From: a virus
Virus record (IMG/VR): IMGVR_UViG_3300010339_000049
Coordinates: 1-21,804 of that record
Length of the DNA: 21,804 bases
Direction: 5' to 3' (one strand)
Part shown: piece by piece, positions 1-7,004 of the stretch
Layout: each line of letters opens with the position of its first letter
Numbering within the stretch: the first letter of the stretch is position 1
Position numbers and translations under genes: made by a program
Notes under the pieces: model-generated
What the model saw: the letters and a program-made list of their open reading frames with translations, nothing else
Databases searched by the model: none
Told to the model about the DNA's origin: nothing

Positions 1-183
1 AAAATATTCAAGAAGCCCACCCCTCTTGGGTCCCCTGAACTGCCCAAGACTGTCGAAGAACCAATCGCACCACAGGAAGAAAAACCTCCGCAAGTTTGGT
101 TGAATTGTCATTGCTGCGGTAAAGCATCTTTTAATTGCATTCGAAAAGGTAAGTTTCTCGTTTGTGAGAATTGTCTTATATAA
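1..183 (+). CDS. C-terminal part of a small zinc-knuckle protein (5' end outside window)
   Basis: The frame is open from base 1 and ends with TAA at 181-183, giving the last 60 residues of a protein whose start lies upstream. The visible part begins with a Lys/Pro/Glu-rich linker and ends in a compact four-cysteine module, CHCC, about 15 residues, then CENC, close to the C-terminus. Two CxxC knuckles at this spacing fit a treble-clef or zinc-ribbon metal site. Such modules in small phage proteins often bind DNA or protein, but nothing here fixes the role. Its place directly before the head genes, where terminase genes usually sit, makes a packaging-associated protein possible. The linker codons at 16-35 carry one copy of a hairpin repeat seen elsewhere in the window. 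Confidence 0.6.
   Translation, partial: KIFKKPTPLGSPELPKTVEEPIAPQEEKPPQVWLNCHCCGKASFNCIRKGKFLVCENCLI
16..35 (+). repeat. Dispersed hairpin repeat, copy 1
   Basis: CCCACCCCTCTTGGGTCCCC. The arms CCCA and TGGG flank a 7-nt pyrimidine loop. It shares the core TCTTGGGTCC, preceded by CCCACCC, with copies at 7423 and 11626, in the same reading frame (codons for Pro-Leu-Gly-Ser in two of the three). Confidence 0.55.
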
Positions 184-192
184 GGAAAAAAC

Positions 193-546
193 ATGTCGAG
201 AATGGCTGTCGCAGCTTTAATTCCTTCCACAGGTGGAGCAACTAACACACAGAACTATTCGGTGTTAGGATTAGCTACGGGTGGCGCATCTGCGGTTCAG
301 GTGCTAGGTAAGAATCAAATCTTTACTATCGTTATTAGTGGAACTGCTGCTGTCCTTGTGGGCGGTGCCAGTATCGCATTTGGGTTGAGCACGGGAACAA
401 CCGCCTCTGCAACTGCCGCTAACTTTCAAATTCCTTTCGGCGTACCTATGACTTTCGATCTAGGACAAGCCGCTGATTGCTTTCAGATCTTTAACAACTC
501 AGGCAATCCTATTAATATTTATATTCTTCGCACGAACGTCGAGTAA
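193..546 (+). CDS. Small beta-rich protein of unknown function (possible virion decoration protein)
   Basis: 117 residues starting at ATG 193, with AAGGA at 182-186 as ribosome binding site. The protein is rich in Ala, Gly, Thr, Val and Ile, with alternating hydrophobic stretches typical of a beta-sandwich and no charged clusters or membrane helix. The C-terminal half has a pattern I associate with small phage virion beta proteins: a short strand, a Thr/Ala-rich turn, then an F-x-I-P-x-G-x-P-x-T-F-D-L-G segment and a final strand ending I-Y-I-L-R. It lies 8 bases before the portal start and is very likely co-transcribed with it. A head decoration or accessory role is inference from position and composition. 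The family is not firmly recognised. Confidence 0.7.
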   Translation: MSRMAVAALIPSTGGATNTQNYSVLGLATGGASAVQVLGKNQIFTIVISGTAAVLVGGASIAFGLSTGTTASATAANFQIPFGVPMTFDLGQAADCFQIFNNSGNPINIYILRTNVE

Positions 547-554
547 GGGATTAC

Positions 555-2726
555 ATGCCAGCTCAATCTGGACAAATAGGACAGTCGCCTAATAGCTCTG
601 CCCTAACGATGAATCAGAATGACCGCATGGTTTGGGCCAAAGCGTCTCTGGCTCGTATGCGGAACTTCCGTCGTCCGTATGACCAACGTAGAAGTTATTT
701 CTACCGTCAATATATTGGTCAACGTGATCGTCGGATGTATCCAGACAATCTGACTCCGCGTGCGAATACTTTTGTTCCGTATTCTCAATCAAACGTAGAT
801 GCTATCGTCTCTCGCACGCGAGATGCTTTCTTTTCTATTGACCCGCCTATTGAAGTTCGAACTAAAGGTGGAACAGATTACAGTGCTATGCAAATGCAGA
901 ACGTCATGCTTACATGCATGAAGCGTGCTGCTTGGGTTCAAAAGATTGAAGAATTCTGTCTTAATGAAGCCATCTATGGACATGCCGGAATTAAAATAGA
1001 CTGGGACTGGGATACGGATACAGTGACAGGCCCAGAGCCCGTTTATCAAATGCAGCCCTTGACTGATAATATGGGCCAGCCGATGATGGACCTTCAGGGC
1101 CAACCAATCATGATCCCTGCTGTCGGGCCTGATGGGGGACCCATACAGGTGGGAGTCAACATGGTCACTATGACCGTGCCTCGCAACTGTCCTAAGTTAT
1201 ATCCTATTGATATTTATGATTTGCTAATTGACCCGGACGAGGAAATCGTCGCGCACATGATTGAGAAGTCATGGGGCCAGATGCAGCGTGAAGTTGCTGC
1301 GAATCCAAAACTTTATTTCCCAGAAGCAATTGCTGAACTTGCTTCACGTATTTCTCGTTATTCCGCTGAGGATCGTGATGGTATTATTATCCGCATCGCA
1401 GAGATGTGGGATAATACAAAGAAGGATGTAACGATCATTACTTCGACTGATGACTGGGACGCTCTTTCCTGGAAAGACCGGAGGTACCAGTATCGCAATG
1501 CAAGCTACAGTGCTTACAAAAGACAAGTCTACAATGGCCCTAGTGTTATTCTCTATACCGGGCCGAACCCATTTGCTCACCAGCGTATTCCGATTCTTCA
1601 CATGCCCTATACTATTGTTCCCGGAGACGTGTATGGGCTTGGCCTTATTGAACGCATATCTGACCTTAATGAAGCAGTAAACGTAATGACCAATATGATT
1701 ACTGACAATTGGAACATGGGTATCAATCGTCGGTATGCATATGACACACAAGCTGATATCGATCACGAACAGCTTGATCTTGGTAATACTCCCGGTGGTA
1801 AAGTGGGGGTCACAGGAGACCCTAACAAAGTACTTGCGCCTTTACCTTTCTTTACTCCTCAGGCAGGGGACTATACCATCCTTGACCTCTACAAGGGGAT
1901 GATTGAACTATCGTCCGGGATCAGCGACTTCTATGCCAAAGGTATTGGTTCTTCAGGTGGCAACCGTACATCTTCTGGCATCTCGCAGGTTATTAATGAA
2001 TCTGGTTATGTCTTCAAGCGTTTTATCTCGAATCTCGAACTTCGTATTCTGCAACCGATGATGGAAATGGTTGCATCCATGATTCAACAGTTTGGAACTG
2101 ATGAAATGGAGTATGACATAACCAATGCTCAACCGGGTATTCCGAAATATGGTCGAGTCAAACTCGGTACTCTTATCGGTAATTATTCGTTTGATTTTGT
2201 TGGCGCTAACTATGCTACTGGCAAGGTAGTCAAGCAGCGCAACTTAATGGCATTCTACAATATTGCTTTGCAGAGTCCTTATTGCAACCAAGGCGAGTTC
2301 CTTCGTGAAATCGGGCGTTGCATGGAGATTCCGTATGTGAATCGTTTGCTCCGTACTGAGCAGGAAGTTCAACAGTCTCAGCAAGCTGCAAACACCGCTC
2401 GTCAGCAAGAAGAACTCATTAAGGAATTGCTGAAGATCGAAGGTAAGGCTCTACCTGCTGCATTGGCTAAAGCTGAACCTAATCAAGTTACAGCAGATGC
2501 TCGTAAGACTCAGGTTGTTATTGAAGAGTATCTCGCACAAACAGCAGAACAACTATTAGGCCAAGTCCCCGGAGATGCAGCCATTCTTCCTGAGACTAAT
2601 AGGCACGAGGGTAATCAAGCTACGTCGCAATTTGAAGGTTCTATTCCGGGCGGGGATATGAGCAATCACATGGGCGGTTTCGCTCAGGCGATGGGTGCAA
2701 ATTCTCTAGGAACAGCAGGAACTTAA
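555..2726 (+). CDS. Portal protein
   Basis: 723 residues. The start is ATG 555 with AAGGGA at 545-550, overlapping the previous stop. Portals form the dodecameric ring at the DNA-packaging vertex and contact the terminase and the head-tail adaptor. Size fits the larger podovirus portals. The N-terminal 60 residues are basic and aromatic (Arg/Tyr-rich helix). These are followed by a segment with an I-D-P-P-I-E-V strand, a long helix with M-x-x-V-M-L-T, and a W-D-W-D acidic strand pair, as in the wing and clip regions of environmental podovirus portals. A middle block (about residues 395-480) has the D-L-x-E-A-x-N-x-x-x-N-x-x-x-D-N stem-like helix followed by a P-G-G-K strand. Residues about 596-645 form a Gln/Glu/Lys-rich coiled coil, expected for the crown or barrel end. 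Position before scaffold and capsid agrees. The assignment rests on architecture and gene order, not on a search. Confidence 0.85.
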   Translation: MPAQSGQIGQSPNSSALTMNQNDRMVWAKASLARMRNFRRPYDQRRSYFYRQYIGQRDRRMYPDNLTPRANTFVPYSQSNVDAIVSRTRDAFFSIDPPIEVRTKGGTDYSAMQMQNVMLTCMKRAAWVQKIEEFCLNEAIYGHAGIKIDWDWDTDTVTGPEPVYQMQPLTDNMGQPMMDLQGQPIMIPAVGPDGGPIQVGVNMVTMTVPRNCPKLYPIDIYDLLIDPDEEIVAHMIEKSWGQMQREVAANPKLYFPEAIAELASRISRYSAEDRDGIIIRIAEMWDNTKKDVTIITSTDDWDALSWKDRRYQYRNASYSAYKRQVYNGPSVILYTGPNPFAHQRIPILHMPYTIVPGDVYGLGLIERISDLNEAVNVMTNMITDNWNMGINRRYAYDTQADIDHEQLDLGNTPGGKVGVTGDPNKVLAPLPFFTPQAGDYTILDLYKGMIELSSGISDFYAKGIGSSGGNRTSSGISQVINESGYVFKRFISNLELRILQPMMEMVASMIQQFGTDEMEYDITNAQPGIPKYGRVKLGTLIGNYSFDFVGANYATGKVVKQRNLMAFYNIALQSPYCNQGEFLREIGRCMEIPYVNRLLRTEQEVQQSQQAANTARQQEELIKELLKIEGKALPAALAKAEPNQVTADARKTQVVIEEYLAQTAEQLLGQVPGDAAILPETNRHEGNQATSQFEGSIPGGDMSNHMGGFAQAMGANSLGTAGT

Positions 2727-2727
2727 T

Positions 2728-3066
2728 ATGCCTAATGACGATCAATTACATTATAGAAAAGATAAATTCGCAAATGACGGGGGTGTTCAAAATAAACTCG
2801 TCGATGCAAAAAATGCAATCGTTGATGCCACTAACTTTCAATCTAGTGTGAATCGACAAGCTGGAATTGTACCACAGGTTGCCAATGTGGGTCAAGGTCA
2901 CGGTGTTGGGCAATCTTTTGCTGGGGTACACGGAAACGATCATCAAGGGGGATTGATGCCGAGTCAACCTGCAATGCATACAGGCCCGAATGAAATTAAT
3001 GAAGCTTTGAAATGGCGTTCGCAGCAAATTGCTCAGAACCCCGATATTTTGGACTATAACAAGTAA
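2728..3066 (+). CDS. Small hydrophilic Gly/His-containing protein, motif shared with the gene at 3339
   Basis: 112 residues starting at ATG 2728, one base after the portal stop, with AGGA at 2717-2720. It is polar and probably extended. Around residues 50-57 it holds Q-V-A-N-V-G-Q-G-H followed by Gly/His-rich sequence with H-G-N-D-H-Q-G-G. The nearly identical Q-V-A-N-V-G-S-G-H recurs in the protein at 3339, and the DNA of the two is also clearly similar, so this is shared ancestry rather than composition. The C-terminus is a short helix with several Gln and Asn. Function is unknown. Between portal and scaffold one finds head-assembly accessory or decoration genes in related phages. Confidence 0.75.
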   Translation: MPNDDQLHYRKDKFANDGGVQNKLVDAKNAIVDATNFQSSVNRQAGIVPQVANVGQGHGVGQSFAGVHGNDHQGGLMPSQPAMHTGPNEINEALKWRSQQIAQNPDILDYNK

Positions 3067-3076
3067 AAGGAAAAAT

Positions 3077-3337
3077 ATGCCAAATTCAGCAGATACAGCA
3101 GCTATGTTCGAGTCAATGGGACGCGGTAATGCCCATGATAGCGAACTAATGGAAGATATCGATCCTCGCACTGCCGAACATATCAAGAATCTTGGTATGT
3201 TTAATGTGGATGGCCATGCGCGAACTTCCGATCCAACGCAGACTAATTACAATGAAGTTCCTCGCCGGAAGAACCCACGTAGTATGTCGGATCAGACGGT
3301 TGCTGATGGACTAACTCGGGATTCCCAAGGACGATAA
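3077..3337 (+). CDS. Small hydrophilic protein of unknown function
   Basis: 86 residues from ATG 3077, preceded by AAAAGGAAAAAT, a good ribosome binding site. An in-frame earlier ATG at 3029 lies inside the preceding gene and has no such site, so 3077 is preferred. The sequence is strongly charged, with an N-terminal helix (M-P-N-S-A-D-T-A-A-M), an acidic middle (E-L-M-E-D-I-D) and a basic stretch R-R-K-N-P-R near the C-terminus. There is no cysteine or membrane segment. It does not carry the Gly/His repeat motif of its neighbours. Its stop (3335-3337) is followed directly by the next start at 3339, implying co-translation. No family recognised. Confidence 0.7.
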   Translation: MPNSADTAAMFESMGRGNAHDSELMEDIDPRTAEHIKNLGMFNVDGHARTSDPTQTNYNEVPRRKNPRSMSDQTVADGLTRDSQGR

Positions 3338-3338
3338 A

Positions 3339-3662
3339 ATGTCAAAAACAAATACATTAGGTCCAGCTACCAATACTGGTTTTGCAGACGGTGCAGTTAG
3401 TAATGAATTTGACCATGCAGTCGGTCATTCCCGCGAAGGTGCTAGGGGCTTGGTCTCCAAGTTAACTATGGCACATGGCGGACACTTGGGTGGGAGCGCA
3501 GCTCCTGAACAAGTTGCAAATGTAGGTTCAGGCCACAGTGATGGAATGGGTGGGAGTTCCAATTCCGGTCTTTCGAATCCCCCGACAGCAGCGGCAAATC
3601 ATTGGCCCGGAGCAGCGACTGGCCATTCACCGATGCCTAAGAACGTTAATAAAGGATTTTAA
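3339..3662 (+). CDS. Small Gly/His-rich protein with one copy of an SR-x-G repeat unit
   Basis: 107 residues from ATG 3339, with AAGGA about ten bases upstream. Residues 24-52 read E-F-D-H-A-V-G-H-S-R-E-G, then a Val/Leu-Ser-Lys turn and H-G-G-H-L-G-G. This matches E-F-M-T-A-V-S-H-S-R-M-G and the following unit in the next gene (3664). Immediately after comes Q-V-A-N-V-G-S-G-H, which matches the gene at 2728. The protein therefore looks like a mosaic of modules found in both neighbours. It is nearly free of large hydrophobics, has many Gly, Ser, His and Asn, and has a Pro/Asn-rich C-terminus. The fold is probably extended or disordered, and the function is unknown. Histidine clusters could bind metal, but no defined site is visible. 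Confidence 0.75.
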   Translation: MSKTNTLGPATNTGFADGAVSNEFDHAVGHSREGARGLVSKLTMAHGGHLGGSAAPEQVANVGSGHSDGMGGSSNSGLSNPPTAAANHWPGAATGHSPMPKNVNKGF

Positions 3663-3663
3663 T

Positions 3664-4008
3664 ATGTCATTTGAAAAAGGAAAAGCAGACTCAAGAAAAG
3701 GTGTTGGCGAGATCACTAAGACCACTCATGCTCCGGCAGGTGGAACTGGTGCTCAGTCCGGTCCTAAGGACATGGATAATGCTGCATCTGGCTCTGAGTT
3801 TATGACCGCAGTAAGCCACTCCCGTATGGGTTGTGGTATGATTACCAAGTCAACTGATGCCGCTTCTGGCGGACTCGGTGGCGGACATGGTGCAGGTGTG
3901 AATAAGTTCCAAGAAGGTGTCGGTGGGAATACGATGGCCGGTGTTGCAGCCACTCGTTCGACTGCCTCGTCTTGTGCTACGAAGTCTTGGCCTGACGCTA
4001 AATCTTAA
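3664..4008 (+). CDS. Small Gly-rich protein built from two copies of a 21-residue repeat
   Basis: 114 residues from ATG 3664, with AAAGGA at 3651-3656 giving 7-base spacing. Earlier in-frame starts fall inside the previous gene. Two units, at residues 10-30 and 53-73, follow the pattern S-R-x-G-x-G-x-I-T-K-[TS]-T-x-A-x-[AS]-G-G-x-G-[AG]. A degenerate third piece may lie at about residues 84-100 (E-G-V-G-G-N-T ... A-T-R-S-T-A). The preceding gene holds one related unit with the same E-F-x-x-A-V-x-H lead-in. Three cysteines are present but do not form a recognised site. A repeat-based structural or decoration role is conceivable. I recognise no family. Confidence 0.75.
   Translation: MSFEKGKADSRKGVGEITKTTHAPAGGTGAQSGPKDMDNAASGSEFMTAVSHSRMGCGMITKSTDAASGGLGGGHGAGVNKFQEGVGGNTMAGVAATRSTASSCATKSWPDAKS
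3691..3882 (+). repeat. Two diverged copies of a 63-bp coding repeat
   Basis: Copies at 3691-3753 and 3820-3882 encode the S-R-x-G-x-G-x-I-T-K unit. A related 66-bp piece lies at 3429-3494 in the gene before. The copies differ strongly at DNA level but keep the amino-acid pattern, indicating an old duplication under selection. Confidence 0.6.
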
Positions 4009-4017
4009 GGAGATAGT

Positions 4018-4431
4018 ATGGGAGTGTTGAGGGATTTTTTTCGGGGACGTACCATTACAGTTGTAAAGGAAGTCCCTGTTGATGTTATTAAATATAAGAT
4101 AGTTGAACTCGAAAAGCCTCGACCTGTTGCCCAAGGTTGGGATAAGGAATCTCGTGAGACTGTGATGACGCTAGCCGCGCATCCTGGCTTCCTGATTCTT
4201 ACCGATAGGCTTAAGATTCAATCTGCTCTCCTCAAACAGAAACTATCGCAAGATCGCCACAACGGTCTTCGAGATGTAGAGTTTCTTCAGAGCGGAATTT
4301 TTTGGTGTAATTGGTTGACTCAGCAGTTGGCCGCCGCTACAACGCGTGCAGCCGCAACTGCTAAGGATGCCATGAAGGAAGATGAGGATGCCTTCAAAGA
4401 ATTGCAGTCTCAGCTCGTAAAGCTAGACTAG
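4018..4431 (+). CDS. Small helical protein of unknown function between portal and scaffold
   Basis: 137 residues from ATG 4018, with AAGGAG at 4007-4012, one of the best ribosome binding sites in the window. The N-terminus is basic with an R-D-F-F-R-G-R start. A beta-like V-V-K-E-V-P-V-D-V stretch follows, then W-D-K-E-S-R-E-T-V leading into H-P-G-F-L-I-L-T-D-R-L. From residue 60 onward the protein is predicted helical, with amphipathic Leu/Lys/Gln segments, an aromatic F-W-C-N-W motif, and an Ala-rich then acidic helix at the C-terminus. I have a sense of similar short proteins preceding scaffolds in environmental podoviruses, but no named family. A head-assembly accessory role is inference from position. 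Confidence 0.7.
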   Translation: MGVLRDFFRGRTITVVKEVPVDVIKYKIVELEKPRPVAQGWDKESRETVMTLAAHPGFLILTDRLKIQSALLKQKLSQDRHNGLRDVEFLQSGIFWCNWLTQQLAAATTRAAATAKDAMKEDEDAFKELQSQLVKLD

Positions 4432-4479
4432 TCCCGGCCACAAGCCGAATTTCAATGCGTGACAACACGCGGAGATGAT

Positions 4480-5439
4480 ATGCCTGAAGACGTTTCAGCC
4501 CAATTAGAAGCAGTAGCTCCCGGTGGTGTAGTTCAATTAGGCAATGCCCCTGCGAGCCTCGATGATGGAATGTTTGACTCGTTATTTCCTGCGGAGCCAA
4601 CCGTTCAGTCCGCCCCGGCACAACCGGTGCAAACCCAACAGCAGGTAGCAGCCACTCCCGCTCAAACCCCGACCCAAACACCGGTAACACAAACGCCGGT
4701 AGCAAGTGATTTCTTCTTGCAAGGTCAGGTTTCAAAGTATAAGACAGCGGATGCGGCTGTGGAAGGTATCAACGCAAAAGATGCCTTAATCGAGCAATTG
4801 CGTCAGCGATTTGCTTTGACTACAGGGGTTGATCCAATTACAAATCAACCCGTAGGACAAGTTCAACAACAGCAACAAGCAGTACAGCAGACAGATTATT
4901 CCCAAAACGCAGAGTTGTATGTTAAGGACCTAACCGAAGCAGCTAATAAGAATGACCCGAAAGCTTACCGGGATATTCAAGTTAAATTGCTGATGGATAC
5001 GTTCAAGCCATTGCAACCTGTGATTCAGAATGCCGCTCGTGAGCAAGCCAGCCAGCAATTCTTGGCTCAGGTTCCTGCTGCGAAGGAATTCCTTGGGTCT
5101 CCTGCTTACTCTAAGGCTCTTGAAGCTTCTCCTGAACTGGCCGAAGCGATCTCTATCTGCGAGAGGGAACCCTCTCAAGCAGCCCGTCTGCCGGGGCTAT
5201 ACAAGCTAGCCCATCTGACAGCACAGGGGATTGCAGCGCCCGACCTCCTGAGAGCACAGCAAACTGTTCAACAGACTGCGCCTCAGAACACACCAACGAC
5301 TCAGGTTGTAAGAACAACGATGGCACCAACGACTCAAAGTATTCCTCAGAAGGTTGCCTCTCCTACTCTTCGTACTCTCGAAGGTATTAGGGCAACGATT
5401 GCGGAAGCTGAAGCTCGTGGCGTCAGTATGAACTTCTAA
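4480..5439 (+). CDS. Probable head scaffolding protein
   Basis: 319 residues. ATG 4480 is preferred because GGAG lies six bases before it. A GTG at 4459 in frame would add seven residues but has no such site. Scaffolds guide capsid assembly and leave the procapsid. Evidence is the position immediately before the major capsid gene, strong hydrophilicity, lack of cysteine except one, and architecture. It has an acidic N-terminus, a long low-complexity Pro/Gln/Thr linker (about residues 40-75), then F-L-x-G-Q-V-S-K-Y-K-T-A-D-x-A-V-x-G-I leading to K-D-x-L-I-x-x-L-R-x-R, a segment common in phage scaffolds. A poly-Gln stretch, helical middle, another Gln/Thr/Pro linker and a C-terminal helix follow. 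Scaffold C-terminal helices usually contact the capsid protein. No protease domain is visible. Confidence 0.75.
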   Translation: MPEDVSAQLEAVAPGGVVQLGNAPASLDDGMFDSLFPAEPTVQSAPAQPVQTQQQVAATPAQTPTQTPVTQTPVASDFFLQGQVSKYKTADAAVEGINAKDALIEQLRQRFALTTGVDPITNQPVGQVQQQQQAVQQTDYSQNAELYVKDLTEAANKNDPKAYRDIQVKLLMDTFKPLQPVIQNAAREQASQQFLAQVPAAKEFLGSPAYSKALEASPELAEAISICEREPSQAARLPGLYKLAHLTAQGIAAPDLLRAQQTVQQTAPQNTPTTQVVRTTMAPTTQSIPQKVASPTLRTLEGIRATIAEAEARGVSMNF

Positions 5440-5458
5440 CCAGTCAATAGGATACAGA

Positions 5459-6478
5459 ATGTTTAAGAATTTTCTCACCTTCATCGGGATTGCCTTTGGG
5501 TTCGGCGACGATATCATTTCAGTTGTCACTGGTTCCACCGGCGTTCCGGGTCCTGCGGGTTCTCTCGCATCTGACCAGCAAACCTATTTCTCCGCCAAGC
5601 TGCTCGAAGTTGCAGTGCTTATCACTGTGCTCGACCAGTTCGGAGACAAAGACCCGATTCCGTCTAACTCGTCTAAAACCATTCAGTTCAACCGTTTGGA
5701 GAAGCTCGCTACCACGACTGCTCCGGTTCAGTTGACTGAAGGTGTGCAGCCGGACGCAGACGGTCTCCAAATGTCTCAGTTCACCGCAGTTGCCGAACAG
5801 TACGGGAAGTTGCTCCGTCTGTCGGACCTTGCGGAACTGACCAGCAAGCACGACGTGGTTGGTCGCGCCCTGTACGTTCTCGGCTTGCACGCTGCTGAAA
5901 CGTATGACATCCTTATTTTCAACGTTCTGGCAGGCGCGTCTAACGTGTACCGTCCGAACGGCAAGACTTCCAATGCAACGACCACGGCGTCCGATAAAGT
6001 CGGCTACGTGGATTTGACTGCAATCCATGCGTCCTTGATGGATGCTGGCGCACGTCCCTTCGACGATGGCGATTATGTTTTCGTCATTCCGCCCCAGGTT
6101 CATGCTTCTTTGCAGCAAGACCCTGACTTCAAAGCTTCCAACCAGTTCGGCAAGCCCGAGCGCATTTGGAAGGGCGAAGTTCAGGAACTAGCCGGATGGA
6201 GAATTGTCAAGAGCAACGCTCCTGGCTTTGCTCCGTTCACTCAGGCTACCTCCGGTGCAGCGAACAAGGTTTATACCTCGTTTGCAATCGCTCGCAATGC
6301 GTATCAGGTTTCGGAACTTCAGAACCTGCGCGTGTATGCGGCTGCTCCTGGTGGACAGACTGACACCTTGCAGCAATCGCGTAAGATTGGTTATAAGTTC
6401 GCTTTCAAGGCGATCATCACTAACCAAGCGTGGTTGTATCAGGTTGCGTCTGCTGGACAGGCATCGGTCAACAACTAA
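5459..6478 (+). CDS. Major capsid protein, N4-gp56 family (HK97 fold)
   Basis: 339 residues from ATG 5459, with AGGAT at 5449-5453. The order of segments fits the N4-gp56 family of HK97-fold capsid proteins. There is an N-terminal arm, Y-F-S-A-K-L-L-E-V-A, then a long helix ending D-Q-F-G-D-K-D-P-I-P, followed by K-T-I-Q-F-N-R-L-E-K-L and E-G-V-Q-P-D, and Y-G-K-L-L-R-L-S-D-L-A-E-L-T (spine helix region). A later block contains D-Y-V-F-V-I-P-P-Q-V with W-K-G-E-V-Q-E-L-A-G-W-R-I-V (A-domain). No delta-domain protease or N-terminal cleavage site is obvious. Codons are clearly biased to C-ending forms (12 of 15 Asn codons are AAC), unlike neighbouring genes, which fits heavy expression. Two hairpins follow the stop codon. 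Confidence 0.88.
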   Translation: MFKNFLTFIGIAFGFGDDIISVVTGSTGVPGPAGSLASDQQTYFSAKLLEVAVLITVLDQFGDKDPIPSNSSKTIQFNRLEKLATTTAPVQLTEGVQPDADGLQMSQFTAVAEQYGKLLRLSDLAELTSKHDVVGRALYVLGLHAAETYDILIFNVLAGASNVYRPNGKTSNATTTASDKVGYVDLTAIHASLMDAGARPFDDGDYVFVIPPQVHASLQQDPDFKASNQFGKPERIWKGEVQELAGWRIVKSNAPGFAPFTQATSGAANKVYTSFAIARNAYQVSELQNLRVYAAAPGGQTDTLQQSRKIGYKFAFKAIITNQAWLYQVASAGQASVNN

Positions 6479-6490
6479 TAGTTGTTGATT
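6466..6490 (+). other. Hairpin spanning the capsid stop codon
   Basis: TCAACAAC (6468-6475) and GTTGTTGA (6481-6488) pair perfectly around a 5-nt loop that contains the TAA stop codon, and two G-U pairs can extend the stem. It could protect the 3' end of the capsid mRNA or act with the next hairpin as a transcription attenuator. Role is inference. Confidence 0.5.
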
Positions 6491-6502
6491 TAACCTCTGG
6501 AT

Positions 6503-6527
6503 GGGGGAGACCACAAAAGTCTCCCCT
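6503..6527 (+). terminator. GC-rich hairpin after the capsid gene, terminator-like
   Basis: GGGGAGAC (6504-6511) pairs with GTCTCCCC (6519-6526) around a 7-nt loop CCACAAA-like sequence, with a possible extra G-U pair at 6503/6527. Only two T residues follow directly, so termination by a U-tract would be weak. Partial terminator or RNA-stabilising element are both possible. It lies in the longest gap between genes of the window (6479-6566). Confidence 0.55.
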
Positions 6528-6566
6528 TATCCATACAAACTTTCCCACAAGGATAAGGATAAAGAA

Positions 6567-7004
6567 ATGGCTGACAACAGCACACAGACTATCATTAGGC
6601 ATAATCTCTCTGCTACCGCGCAGGAGAAACTTAACAAGAAAAAGGCTGGCGAACAGTATCAGAAAGAACATGCAGAGTTCGTCGCCAATGAAGAAAACTG
6701 GGAATACGTTGATATCCCGGACACAGACCTGTTTGACCAGCCGTTCGGTTACATCTCAATTAATCTTGAGCAGTATGGACCGGGACGGCATTTCGTAGAC
6801 CCTGATGTTGCAGGGGAACTACGTCGGATTCTTAAAGTACGAACTCAGTCGGACCTTCGAATCTATCGCCCAACGGCAGATAAGAAGATGCTAGAAATCA
6901 TGGCCCGACAAGGCAAGCCTCTTACCTCAGCTTCTTCTGGAACTCAAATGGATGTACCCTTTGAACCCTTTACGCAGAAGGAATTGGAAACAGGCCACCG
7001 GTAA
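6567..7004 (+). CDS. Protein of unknown function following the capsid gene
   Basis: 145 residues from ATG 6567, preceded by a doubled AAGGATAAGGAT ribosome binding region. An in-frame ATG at 6501 is inside the hairpin and less likely. The N-terminus is a basic, Lys/Gln/Glu-rich helix. The centre has aromatic and acidic strands (W-E-Y-V-D-I-P, Y-I-S-I-N-L-E-Q-Y-G-P-G). The C-terminal third is a charged helix followed by a Ser/Thr-rich tail. It has no membrane segment and no cysteine. The stop overlaps the next start (TAATG at 7002-7006), so translation is coupled to the DUF5675-like gene. The position after the capsid gene would suit a head completion or virion protein, but no family is recognised. 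Confidence 0.7.
   Translation: MADNSTQTIIRHNLSATAQEKLNKKKAGEQYQKEHAEFVANEENWEYVDIPDTDLFDQPFGYISINLEQYGPGRHFVDPDVAGELRRILKVRTQSDLRIYRPTADKKMLEIMARQGKPLTSASSGTQMDVPFEPFTQKELETGHR

Noticed and set aside
589-1766. Minus-strand and alternate-frame open stretches within the portal and elsewhere
   Set aside because: They lie opposite or inside well-supported genes, lack ribosome binding sites and have composition expected of shadow frames.
3483-3496. CACTTGGGTGGGAG in the gene at 3339 as another hairpin-repeat copy
   Set aside because: It has TTGGGT but no complementary ACCCA arm nearby and lacks the TCC end.
4459-4482. GTG start for the scaffold seven codons upstream
   Set aside because: ATG 4480 has GGAG at ideal spacing and GTG 4459 has none.
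6479-6566. A phage promoter in the gap after the capsid gene
   Set aside because: No convincing -35/-10 pair or repeated phage-polymerase promoter sequence was seen. The gap is explained by the hairpins and the ribosome binding site.
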